Part shown: positions 12,381-24,961 of the stretch, piece after piece
How the letters are laid out: the number at the start of each line of letters is the position of its first letter
How positions within the stretch are numbered: the stretch's first letter is position 1
Translations under genes and position numbers: made by a program
From: Marthasterias glacialis
Lineage: Eukaryota; Echinodermata; Asteroidea; Forcipulatida; Asteriidae
Length of the DNA: 64,000 nucleotides
Direction of reading: 5' to 3'
Assembly (NCBI GenBank): GCA_911728455.2
Contig: OU452223.1
Location: 16,177,802 to 16,241,801, forward strand
The notes under the pieces: generated by a model
Told to the model about the DNA's origin: nothing
The model's input: the letters and a program-made list of their open reading frames with translations, nothing else
Database searches by the model: none

Positions 12381-15300
12381 CATCACACAAGATGGCGACG
12401 TACAGCTATCTTAAAATACAGATCGTAAAATAATTTTTAAACAGCTTTTACAAAGTGTACTTTAGGAACGGTAGGTAGTCCTAGTTTGATTTTCACTGAT
12501 TTTCAAAACGTCGGGGAAGCTGAGCTTATCGGACGTAGCATTGTGATCGTATTCATTCATGCTGACGCCACAGTACACAGTTATAGCGCCGCCAGTCGGA
12601 TAGTTTTAATACCCTCGACATTGCGCCATCTCTGTACAAACAAGAGCCTTGGTATAGCACAGGCCTATTTACATCAGTCTCGAAAGAGCAGTACGGTAAT
12701 GTATTCTACTGGAATTCGTCGAATTGTATTTGCAATGAACACAGATAAATACATAAAGAGAAACCGCATTCGGGTTGGGTAGAGTGGAAGGGGGTAAACA
12801 TTTAACCTGAGCATGTGCCACACTGTCTCCGCTCACTTAAAGGTCTACATCAATGCAGCTCACCTATAAGTAGTTGAAACAAACGAACATGAAGAATTAA
12901 CAGTGTTAGGCATGACAGCTATACTAGAGTTATTATTTTATAGGGGGTGGGGGCGGTTTATGGTTTGGAATTATGACATGAGTGCTGTAATCTATTACTA
13001 AGCAACAGTGATAGATCTTCATATGCCATTTTCTCGACGGTATTTCAGATGGAAATATTACTCTGAGTATTGGTACCGGTTTGAACTTTATAACCAGATT
13101 GAAATCTTTCATATTAAAACCGAACAAAATGTCATTTCTTTTCCCTATAATAGCACAAATGAACCCTGTATTCTTTATTTCATCTGTTTTGTCGTTAACA
13201 GTTTTGGTCATACGCCCATTATGTCACCTCAATTTGTAGAACAAGGATGTAGAAGGATATTGTATGATCTAAATAAAGGTAAGCTTTTAGCCTGACCGGA
13301 GGGAGCACGTTTCTTCCTCCATCATTTGAGTGTCGAATTTCGGCTTGTTGCCAGTTCGTTATACTCTCACATAAATACATACGCACGAACCCTTACATGA
13401 TGATATCAGGATGCATGCAGGGTGCCTTCGTATCCGATACCGTGCGGTATAACGCTGGTGACCCCTGTACCTTTTTACTTTCATCTCTAACTTCCTTTTG
13501 GACAAGATTACCGGAAACTCAAATTTCCTTTCAGCTTCTGCTGGATAAATTGCCACTGGAAAGGAGTAGATGCACACTGCACAGTCCCCACCGAGAGCTG
13601 TGTTTATAAACAATTATGTACACTCCCTCGATACAGTATATGAAAACACTCCAATCAAAGTAAAACTAACCCCGATTTGTTGCTGGAACATTTGGTGAAA
13701 ATCGTCATCGTTAAGAATCTACTGTCAACAATGATGTGTGAAAGTTTTGGCGTGTACGAATGCGTGTATAAATATAATGAATGTTTCCGGTGGGAGGGGC
13801 TCGGATTACTTAATAGGTTCGCATAAAATAAATGATCCTCTGTTGAAACTGTCCTTTAAACCAAGTTGAATTCGCAGATTTTGCTCAGGTGTAGCAATTA
13901 AAATATCATACTGTGCAAGTCTCGCACTTACACGCATATTTTTGAGAACCTTGACTTTCCACGTTGACCTACATTGCTATAACGTTTGAGAGCAACAAAG
14001 TCCAAATGTTCAAATCACTCGACTAGACTTGCAAAGTCTATACTAGGCTGGACCATTTCTTCTTCCATATGGCTGTACGTAAACCTTTTTCTCTAATGGC
14101 CTCTGAATATGGACTCGCTTCTTCTCCCATAGTTCATTGAGCCCGGGGCTCAAGGTCGTTGCATGTAATTTCCCGTCATTACCTTGACCACTTCCGGGTC
14201 ATTGACCGCGAGCAAAGTTGCCGTTTGATAGACGAGTACCCGCCGGAAGAGATGTGACGTCAAGTTGACATGACCCCATGACAGCTGCCCGTGAGCACCT
14301 GTCTTCAATCGTTATTGTTATTAAACTTATATAACTGTTTAATATTTGTATCATTTGGAGAATGAAGCAAAAGGAGGTCCAGTGTGTATGTTCAATAATT
14401 CTGCATCTCAACAGCTCATAATGGGTTGGGGCTTGTGAAGAAACGTCGATTGGAATAACAACAATGTTCAGTTCCAGATGTGAAATTACACAGGATGGAG
14501 ACAAATACATTGTGCTGTTATCATCAAAACCGGGGCCCATTACTCAGAGCTTTTGTTTTTATCAGGGAACCTGTCACGAACAATATACATCACGGTATTC
14601 TTATCGGTTACCTGTTTTTGCCTAGAAAACAGTTTGTGTAGCTTAGCAAATGTGGATGCTTGGCTTCTCCATAATAATTTGGCCTGTGATTCTTATGGCT
14701 TTAATTACGTAGTATGCCTTTTCTCCGTTCTGACATTAAGTGGCAATGTTAATGTTAACTTATTTTCATCCGAACGAAAACCTATATGGCGACCGATTGG
14801 TTAGGGATGCTGGGTTGGCGTTAAAAGGGCGTGGTCAAGCTGTTCATTGAGTAGGACCAACAATACAAGCAGCTAACGTGGTTTGGTCCAAAGCCATGGA
14901 TATTAAACTATGTATATTCTTTTTTTCTGATGTTTAAATAAATATTTCGCAAATTTGAGTTCAGTTTGGTGGCTGCCATCACCCCCTCCGGTTCCCTCCA
15001 CCTCCCAATACCCCCAACCGGCCCCCGTCCACTCGCTGCCTCCAACCCGCTTACATCTTTCCGAGTTTATAGCAGCTTGTAAATACATGTAGAGAGTAGT
15101 TTTGCATTGTTAATGAAGCGACACTGTTGCGTTTATAACAATAGGTTAGGTTCTACCGTTATGTATGGATGATCATGAAGTTGCCCACAATGGATGGACA
15201 TGGACGGGACTATTCATATTTCTATGAAATGTTGCGGCTGTAAAACCAGCTGTTTATTTCCCTGGTGATTCATTGGAAACGGCGGTAAAGCTTGCCATCA

Positions 15301-16566
15301 AGCAGGAGCCGATCTTTGTCATGCATGAACCAAAATGTAAACCAGGTTTTTGCTTACACTGAATAAATAAAGGAAACAAATACATGTAATTACACTGAAT
15401 AAATAACGGGGGGAAAAAAAAAAAAAAAAAAACGAATAACCTCGTTCTTGTCAATATCATAAGATACGTTTTCCCTTGTCAATGTTTTTCAATATGATAA
15501 TCTATTATAGAGGATAATTTATAAAATACTGGCTTGGGGCAAAAAATCCTTTAGATTCTTATCGAACATCAAGGGAAAAAATACTAGGAACAACTTTTGT
15601 CCTACAATGCCTGACGTCTTTAAGAAAGCAGGAGTTAACGATCAAAAAAGAAGTAGTGTTTGATAATTTTTTAAGGAAATCGCCCCCTCTGACAATTTAT
15701 TAACAATTTTTATATTTGTTTATATTGACAATTTTTTGTTTATTTTTACAAAGAACAACAACATTTTTTCAGTAATTCGCACCGAAACTGGATTTCGAGT
15801 AAATATCATTACAACACTTCGATCTTTAACATGATGTGACCAGCTTTGTAGGGTTCCCTGAAGACACTGTGAAAATAATACTTCTGATTTTTCATGGAAA
15901 TAAAAGACACCATACCATAATCTGATTTTATCCTCGCTTGAGTTGGACTGAAAAAAATGGAGAAAAATGAGTTGGTCGCGTCGTGAAAGGTCTACCCCTT
16001 CTTCTCTTATATTTGGATGATTGGGTGAGAATATTCCAAGTGATCCATACGTAGTATAAAGAAAAAGAGCATTCTTCGCATTTTCCAATATTGCATCCAG
16101 TCGGTATTCTCTCCCGTTTCTTACCTTTGTCTTGGATTGACCCAGTATACTCCGAGGGCTTTATGGGGCTTTTCAAAATAAATCGAGGCACTATTCAGGA
16201 CTTCATTCCAAAGTAATATTTCGACACATGCAAACACATGCCCAAACAAGGCATTTAAGAGATTCTGGCGATGACTTTTTTTGTTTGTTTCACGCGCCCT
16301 CTCAAAAATAAACACACCGTGTAACCGATCTGTCCAACCTCCCGCTGTCCAGCCAGAGAGATTGCCAGGAACAGGCGCTTAGATGACTGGAAGGTATAGC
16401 TCCCTGGATGATCGCCATCTCTGGGATACCGGAGGAAGCCTGGCCTGGTTTGATCATGCAGGCAGAGGATGGGGAACAGTAGGGATGCACAGATGTACAA
16501 TGATATCTTACAACGCATGTTGGGCCCTCAGTTATCATTTTGCGTACAAGTCGACTGTCTTTATGT

Positions 16567-17190
16567 TAATCGAGTCAGTCAGTCAACCGGTTAGTTCATC
16601 ACCGATTCATCCGGTCAGTCAGTAAGACAATCGGAATGTCAGTCAGGCAACCAGGCAGTTAGTCGGCTATCCATTCAGTCAGTCAGTCAGTCAGTCAGTC
16701 AGTCAGTCAGTCAGTCAGTCAGTCAGTCAGTCAGTCAGTCAGTCAGTCAGTCAGTCAGTCAGTCAGTCAGTCAGTCAGTCAGTCAGTCAGTCAGTCAGTC
16801 AGTCAGTCAGTCAGTCAGTCAGTCAGTCAGTCAGTCAACCAACCAGTTAGTCGGTCATTCAGTCATTCATTCAGTCACTCAAACCATTCACTTGGTCAGT
16901 TGGTTACCGTAGTCATTCAGTTAGTCGGTCGGTCCGTCGGTCAGTCAGTAAGTCAACCGACCAGTCAGTTAGTCGGTTGGTCCTTCGGTCAGTCATTCAG
17001 TTAGTCGGTCGGTCCGTCGGTCATTCAGTAAGTCAACCGACCAGTCAGTTAGTCGGTTGGTCCGTCGGTCATTCAGTCAGTCAACCAGTCAGTTACTCAG
17101 CAGTCAACCGGGCAGTCGGTCATTCAGTCAGTCAGTTAATCAACCATCGAGTTATTTTGTCAGTCAATCAGTCGGTCACAATACTGTTAG
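16567..17190. repeat. (GTCA)n tetranucleotide satellite
   Basis: A perfect GTCA tract of about 40 copies runs from about 16675 to 16837. It is flanked on both sides by decayed copies (GTCGGTC, GTCATTC, GTCAACC variants) out to about 16567 and 17190. The longer translated frames across it are only Ser/Val/Gln repeats from the tetranucleotide and are not genes. A tract this long is expected to be length-polymorphic. Confidence 0.9.
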
Positions 17191-19857
17191 AGCTTCTGAG
17201 ATGGATTGCGATATACACAAATCTTTATCCCAAATGTGCATGCCTTGTATGTGATTAAAAAATAAAAACCACCCTGGAAAATCACTCCACGGTGTTCTTT
17301 CATTTCCGAGAAATGCATCAAATACAAGTCAGTAACACAAACTGCCTCCGCAGATGGAAAGAAAGCAGCGCTTTCAAAACAGAAGATTAACACAGAAGTC
17401 ATTTTCCAGACAATATTATACATCATGTTCCGCATCAATTTCTAGAGTTGTTTTGTTTTTCATAAGTAAGGATGATATTTTAATCAGTGCATAATAACAG
17501 CAGTTTGGCTTGTTGATGAATCGAAAATAGCGGCAGGAAATCCCAAGACTTTCTCATTAGTGATGTACAAAGGTCGCAGTGTGTGACACATTTTTCCTCC
17601 CGTCTGTCGCGGTACACGTGCATGCTGATGATAAACTTTCATGTGGCGAACACAGTTCCTTAGGAATGTTGGCAATTATGTGGCAGTTCAATGCCGTCTA
17701 CGAGTCATTCTGTACCTTGGAATTGAATAATAAACACAAGTTTGATTTATATCCACGCGTACAATCCTTGGTTAGTGAATTATACATAGTGAGGTTAGAA
17801 TAACATATTTCTTTATGGAGGCTTCATGGATGCATAGATATGAAATTAAATAACTGCTCCTCGTGTTAGATCATCCACACTTGGACGGTGACACCGAGTA
17901 CCCCCAATGGGTATTAATTTAATTAACGACGGATGATGAATTGGCTCTCGTGTTCCAAGTGCACTTCTAAGAACTCTTTTGGAAAAACAAATATTAAAGT
18001 AACGCAGCACCGGGGGAGAATTAAATACAGAATTCAAATGTTAAGTCAACCAACTGCCTATAAATTGTAGCTGACGTTGGTATCAATCTATGCCTGAAAT
18101 ATTTAGTTTACTTCTCATATTTAATTATGGAAAATGTTTGTAAACAAAGCACTGCCAGACCTATATTTTACAAGAAGCATGCGTATCTGTAGAGTGAAGC
18201 ATCATTGTTTAGACAACAAGTTTCAATTGAAAAGTCAAATAAGTTTCAAAGCATCAGGTTCCAATTTTACAGAGCTTCTAATTAAAAACACACAAATAAT
18301 GCCAATAAGAAGTTTAAAATAATTCTTAGCACCAAGATGTTATCGGCCCAAATATTGTGTATGTATGTTTCTTATGAGTGTACCTGTATACAATTTTACT
18401 TAGCAGACAAAGTGTAAGGCATAATTTACGTTGTTCAGCTTAATGCACCTTTGCCTGATATAAAGTGGGTGCCTAATTATACATCTTTTTAAACGGCAAC
18501 ACAAACAGTAAGAGCAGCAAAAGGGCACATTGTTTCGAAGCATCATTGTCAACATAACTAGTAAAGCTCTTACCTTACGCATGGGCCAGTTTTATCAAAC
18601 ATGTGACAAGACATTTTCTGCTTACGGAGAGCCCATAAGCAGAACTTCTATTTCAGAAAACGCTGCTTCTATCGTTAGCAAACAAGAGGCACGCTAACGT
18701 GTCAGCGGTTCTTGTAAGCAGATGAGAGACGCAGCAATTGCAAAACCAATGGACTGAAAGCGCACACCGCACTGTCAACAAATTTCTTGGTCGCTCATAT
18801 GAATTTTCACTTTTGCTTGGGGGCATTTTTGCTGCTACAGTAAGCACACAAAATGTGCTAACCTGTAAAAAGCTTTTTAGTCTCTTGAGCAACTCCTGCC
18901 ATTACTCTCAGGAATGACTTGGTCAATTGCCCAAAATCATTATCAAAACACGGAGGAGGAAACATTCAATGGGAATATTGTTATGATACAAAATACGCCA
19001 TGTCCGGAGCTTCCGAAGAACAAGGTTTTTATATGTCCTCGCCTGGTTGATACCAGGACATTCGCTTTTGTTAACTTTAAAGAGAGGATGACAGTCTCCT
19101 TAGAATGTTGAAACCGGGGGTATTTCATTGCAATCATTGTCACTATGTACCTTATCTTGATTCAAAGAGAGTTAACACACAAGTGAGCAGTGTACTTTTG
19201 CCAACGTTACAAATGCTACCCGGTATACGCTATCTTGATTACAAAATATTTTAACAAACCAATGAGCAGTTTTGCTATTGTTGTACCTTATTTTGATTCA
19301 AAGAGAGTAAGCATACTGATAGCATTAGTCAGACCATTACATTAACAATGCTTAACGTATAGAGTACATAATAGCGCCAGTAGCAGCAGTTTTGTCAATA
19401 AAAACAGTACCGTTCGCCAACTTATTAAGCACACCTTTTTTCTCAGCATTTGTTCAACACACTGATTACATTTTCTTGGTTGAAAGAGGATGTAAGAACA
19501 CAAAGCTACATATAGTTTTCATTTTGCCAGCCCTTTGCTATTACATTACAACAGTTTGGGTTTTGATTTCAACATCACTCAACATTTTTAGCGAGTGACT
19601 GAATTATCTCATAACGCGGAAATAACTTCAACTGGGTCCAAATTTTGGTATCTCGGTGTTAAACTATCATGGTCAGAAAGTTCCTGAAACCAAACTCATG
19701 TTTGTAACAAAACATCCTTGGCCAGAACTCACGGCCAAACAAAGACAGTGATTAACACAAGCTGCCGGGTAAGATAACGGGAACCATCCTGAATCCAGTG
19801 AACTTGTGGACCTTAGCGAAAGACAATAATACCTCTGGTTGCCTGTTCAAAACATAC

Positions 19858-20192
19858 GGTGGCCCTGAAGGGACATCGCAAATCACAACTATCTACGCAT
19901 TATTGTGTGCGACAAATCAATGTAAAACATCGCAAATTAATAATAATCAGGGGTGTGAGTGGCCACATACAAAACAAACCTGAAATTTGAAAAAAGTTCC
20001 CATAATTTTGTACAGAAAAGCTGAAATTCAGAGTAAAAACAAAAACAGCTGAAACCTGCTTAAAAGCTGAATTTTGACACCCCAGAATAATGCGCAAAAT
20101 ATATTCACGACAAGGTGACACAATGCATATTTTATTCATGGGAAAATGTGCGCAGATATACTTGCAACTTACGATGGCCACTCAGGGCCACT
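19858..20192. mobile_element. Possible relative of the 11-kb foldback element
   Basis: The left end GGTGGCCCTGAAGGGACAT at 19858 matches the 11014 element's end at all but one base. A decayed counterpart, TGGCCACTCAGGGCCAC, closes the segment near 20192. The interior has scattered ATTCACGACAAG and TGCGCAA motifs recalling the palindromic units but lacks the clean arrays. I read it as a smaller, older or internally different member of the same family. Confidence 0.5.
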
Positions 20193-23100
20193 TTAAAAAT
20201 ATTATTGAGCACGACACATGAACGCATTAATGACATGAGTAGATTATTTCAATATTGACGTCCGCAGTTAAACGGTTTGGCATGTCTTGATGACACAGTT
20301 TTTAAATTCGAATTCTATTTAATTGTGATTGTTCGTTCATCCTCCAAGCTTTTTGTTCTTCCTCTGCTTTTAAGTTATTCTGAAAAACGGAAAACCCCGG
20401 TTATTTTATTTTTGGAAAGTCTCAAAAGTCGCTGGTAACTTATCTAAGTTACTTAATATAATTAACTTGTTAATAAGTTACCTAATAAATAAGTTATTTT
20501 ATTTATTACAGTATACGTAGACACGGATACCAATTCTAATAACATTTTGCCCGATTTGGAGGGGGACAACTGTCCCCACCCCCCCCCCCCTCGCCTCCGC
20601 TCGTACTCTTATCATAAGTGCAATTCAATCTTAAATTGCTAAGCAAAGTGTGATGTCACAATACAAATCATTTTAATGGTAATACTGAAAGTGCATCTTA
20701 AGATGAATCTTACTAGGATTAAAGGAAACCTATACAAACAAATGACTTTTTTTTACAGACGGAAGTGTACACACTTTCCATTATGAAACATTGACACTAA
20801 TCTTTTTCAGCTGTTAGTTTTTAAATACTGGATGTTTTGAGGAACGTGCAGCGGAACTGAGCAAAACCTCTCCTACCGCGGATACAGCTCACATGGATTT
20901 TCCAGAAAAATACAAATATCCAGAGTGACATCAGCTGAAAACTTGGTATGATGCTCTTTGTATCCGGGGACGAAATAATCAGCAGTTTTGCAAACATCAT
21001 TCTACACAATCCCAAAGGCGTAACATGTCGACTTCACTTTTATTTACACTTCCTCATCAGCCCATAACCTGTAGTTGGTGTTGCGCAATCGTGTCCAGAC
21101 CCAACTCGAGTCGCGATTGTGGGTGACTCGTAGACTCAAGTCACATCGGCAGAAGACTGGTACTCCACTATATGAACCAGACTTGACACTCAAGACTCGG
21201 ACACCCCTTTTTGTGACTCAACCCCGTTGATTTAACCCGTTCTGGCAACAAACCTATTTTGTAAGGCCAACATTGAGTGCTCATGATGAGGAAATCAGTA
21301 TCGTTGCCTAAAAGTCCCCCACCCCCGCACCAAACAGAAAGTGGGTAAACAAGAATAGGACCTGTAAAGTATACAATAATTCAGCTTAAAAACTGACAAT
21401 ATGAGTATAATAATATAATATACCATGTTTAAAGCTCTATTGTAGAAACCTTATAGTTTTCCCCTCAAAGATTACTGTCGTGAGATACTGGTGTCTAATT
21501 TGGGACTAAAAGGTATAACTTATTGTTTGTAGGACAACAGAGTTATGTTTACGCATCGCTGCAAACTATCCCCGTTTTATTTTTAGTTACAAATGGTGGG
21601 GAGCAACACCTGAATATGACTCATATCCCGCCCCCTCCCCCCCCCCCCCCAATCGAAACATAGTCTCGATTCTTATTTCGAAAACATCTGTTCCGAAGTG
21701 AACATAAAAGGTCAAGCAACGGCCGTAGGACAAAGCGCAGTAAGCGATACGTCTGACGCAGTTACAGGGGAAACCGCTGTTATGTTCTCGCAGGCGTCTT
21801 AATTAGGCGAGGCTTAAGGCACACAAGTAGTGGTGGGTGGGTGCAAGCTCATGCCCAGGGGTGGGTTTGTGGGGTAGCGAGGTCGCTAACCGTTCCAACC
21901 TGTTCAAGTTCAAAACAAGTTTGAATCACTCTGACAATGATCCTTACGTAAGCAATGTGTAAACCAATGCCCTGCTCGTGATCACGTGATGTGCAAAATA
22001 CGTGTTTGTCTTGGTCAACTCGAAAATAGGTTGATTTAGGGGAACTTTTAAACGTGTTTGGTTTTGTTCATAACAAACATAAGGAAACGTTCAGCTAGGA
22101 TGATAACACAAAAGATAGTTCCACCATTTTTAGGGAATATTCCGTCGAAAGGATTATCCAAATTTGTTATTTTTTTCAAGGCAGCACTGAGAGGAGGCAC
22201 TATCCTACTGTGTATTTTCCAAGACACCGTCCTATCTTCAGATTCCCCGCTTTATGACTTCTTCACTACGTCCTCAAAATCAAAACTTTCAATGACGTCA
22301 ACAACTTGTCTGCCACCGCTACAGTATTCACGAACTACTGCGGATATGCTGAAGTAACGGCCTTATCCTTAGGTACATCGACAACCATGAGGTTGTACGA
22401 AGTTTAATGTGTTTCTACATCCATTTTTATTAAAATCCCTTACCGCTGTTTATGTGAACAAGTTTTTGTTTTCGTAAACGGACGTTTTCATGTATGGCAC
22501 CCTGTCCTAAAAACAAAATCCATAGTGGAATGTGTAGGCCTACCCATAAACAACGCCAGTAACAAACAACAAGCAACTCAACTCCACTTTGCCCATGTTT
22601 TTAGTGACCAAACATATTGTACATTCTTGAGAAGTGGCGGGAAAAGTTGAAGTAATTTTACAAACCTATAGCAATGTTGTTCCCTTTATCCAACTCTTGT
22701 GTGAAAGTATGGAAGTATTTACTGACATTCTGACATTAACTGATGACGCGCAGTCCCTTAACCTTGGAAGTGACTAATGATGCATCTTTCTTAGTCACGT
22801 TGAAAGGCCGTTGAATTACTGCTATACTTGCAAAACTGTCTAGCCGTATCAACTACTTGATTTATGGGGGGGGGGGGGTCACGCAGACAATGACATTCAA
22901 CATGTCAAGTACTTTTAAGAATAGAAACTTTTATCTTAAGCAAGTTTTGTTTTAATTCACTTTGTGTAAATATGTTAACAAGTATTACAGTGGCATGATG
23001 GTAATAATTTCAAATGTAGTTAAAAATAATGATACACTTTTTTTGTTTTTACGTTTTACATTATTTTTTTTAAACATGTTTTTTTTACGGAACTTAGATC

Positions 23101-23920
23101 TTTTTAATCTTGAACGCCTCTTACAACTGTACCACAAATATGAACGAAAATGCATTTTATCAGTAAAAAAAAATGGCGGGAAACATCAATCGAAACGCTG
23201 GCTTTCAAGGGCATGTCACTACATAAAGCCTGGTCACCAATCCTTCAACCATTAAGTGACCTCAACGATGGTACATAACAACCTGGCATAAGACTTCTAA
23301 ATCCCTTCATTGAACAAATGCTGGAATCAAATTACATAAACTGCGCACTTAAAATATGTATAAAGAAAGGAAACTGCAGACTGACAGACATTTCGTCTCA
23401 AGCAAATTGCCCCATAACAGAAACGTCCATTAAAACAGAAAGGTACATGTACATGCCTCGAAGTGTTGGCCAATGACGTCACTTGTTTACATATGAAATA
23501 CCCAAGAGAATGTGATAGTCACATATTATTGTACAGTAGCTACGGCAGGTACCCTTAAAATATATATGGATAAATATAGAAACAGGATAAAATGTCCGTT
23601 TGTTATTAATATTTTAAGTAAGGCACTGCTTATGAAATATCATTTGTGTGAAATACGTACACACTGAGTGCATGCAAAGCAACAACCGTGGTACCATTAA
23701 GGGGGGGGGGGTGAGGGGGGGGGGTTAAGTGCCGTGCATACTCGTGACTAAAATAGTATTGCCCCTTTTGGAAGCACCTGACTATTATAGGAAAAAGATA
23801 ACATGCACCAACATTGACAACATTGTACAGTTGCAATGAGGTGCAAACGGTTTAAGCCTGGCGTTTGATCACTACTAGGAAATCCTACAAAAAGTTACAA
23901 CCAGCAACATTGCTGAAACC

Positions 23921-24036
23921 GGTGGATTTCACAAAACTGTTCCTTACTTAGGACTAGTCCTAACTTCTGAAAGTTAGGACTGGTTACTCCTACTAACTGG
24001 AGACAAGACTAGTCCTAGCGCTTTGTGAAGTCCACC
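23921..24036. mobile_element. MITE, GTGGATTTCACAAAG family, copy A
   Basis: The ends GGTGGATTTCACAAA and TTTGTGAAGTCCACC are inverted. The interior is a chain of AGGACTAGTCCTA-type palindromes. It shares ends and interior with copies at 24666, 47969, 49636 and 54317. No coding capacity, so it would depend on a transposase elsewhere. Confidence 0.7.
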
Positions 24037-24665
24037 TGCGTTCACTGTATGCACTGAACTGCACGTTGGAAGGATCATAGATGGATAGTGTTCCATATTC
24101 CCAATGAGCCCTCCAAATACAGTTGATTGCATTATATGATAATGAGGTACTGTACACCTTCTCAACACAATGACGCCATCATCAGATAAAAAGACTGCGG
24201 TGTGCAGGTCTCTCTTCTGCCGTGCAACCATTTTTTTCTTTACCAAATTCTTTCATCCAAAAAGAGATGCAAAGCTCTTATTTTGCTGGTTTCCAATTGT
24301 TCATCACGGAAGCTAATGGCGAGGTGTTGTGCATGCTAAATAGACAATGTAAACGATCATGATAGAATAAATTGGCAAAAATGAATGTTTTAAGTCTTCT
24401 TGTTTCTAAGGAATAACAACTTTCTTTGTTCACCCCAAAATTAATTGAAATACCAATATCATGGGAAAGTTTCGTCCAAACCGTGCCACAGGGATTACGA
24501 AGATTTTGTTTGCAGTGTTTTGACAAAACAATGATGATCAAACGTCAGTGAAGGACGAGTGGTGATACAATCATGATAGCCTTCGGTGCGGATTTGGTTC
24601 GTTGGTTGGAAATCCCTCAAAAGACTTCAATAGTCTTTCCCATCATGCAACTAATGTAACCTGCT

Positions 24666-24779
24666 GTGGATTTCACAAAGCGCTAGGACTAGTCTTATCT
24701 CGAGTTAGGATGAGTAACTACCTAACTTGTCATCAGTTAGGACAAGTCCTAAGTTAGGACAAGTTTTGTGAAATCTACC
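24666..24779. mobile_element. MITE, GTGGATTTCACAAAG family, copy B
   Basis: It starts GTGGATTTCACAAAGCGCTA and ends TTTTGTGAAATCTACC, with the shared segment AGTCTTATCTCGAGTTAGGA near the left. The right half repeats TTAGGACAAGTCCTAA palindromes. It lies four bases before a different MITE (24783-24961), suggesting a local insertion hotspot. Confidence 0.72.
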
Positions 24780-24782
24780 TCT

Positions 24783-24961
24783 GGTCCCAATTTCATAAAA
24801 CTGTGAAGCAGAAAATAGTGCGTATCACTTGATTCTGTTAAGCAAAAATTAGCAATGAACCATACACTGCATGGTATTTTCGCGGGTAAACCTGTTTCCG
24901 CTAAGCAAGGTTTAACTGTGCTGAGCAGTTTTTGTGCATAGCAGCTTCATAACATTGGCCC
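24783..24961. mobile_element. MITE with GGYCCAATTTCAT ends
   Basis: The left end GGTCCCAATTTCATAAAACTG is mirrored by CAGCTTCATAACATTGGCCCC at the right. The interior carries repeated TAAGCA / TGCTTA motifs (GTTAAGCAAAAATTAGCA, CGCTAAGCAAGG). The element at 30170-30303 has related ends and interior motifs, so the two are probably one superfamily. Confidence 0.6.

Noticed and set aside
16977-17258. Frames of 93 and 65 codons rich in Ser, Val and Gln
   Set aside because: They are translations of the (GTCA)n satellite and its decayed flank.
22058-22357. A 99-codon plus-strand frame
   Set aside because: No ATG at its first codon, no domain pattern and no neighbouring exons in phase.
23974-24246. 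A 90-codon minus-strand frame with fairly normal composition
   Set aside because: It ends inside a MITE and shows no recognisable domain or supporting splice sites; I could not link it to a gene.
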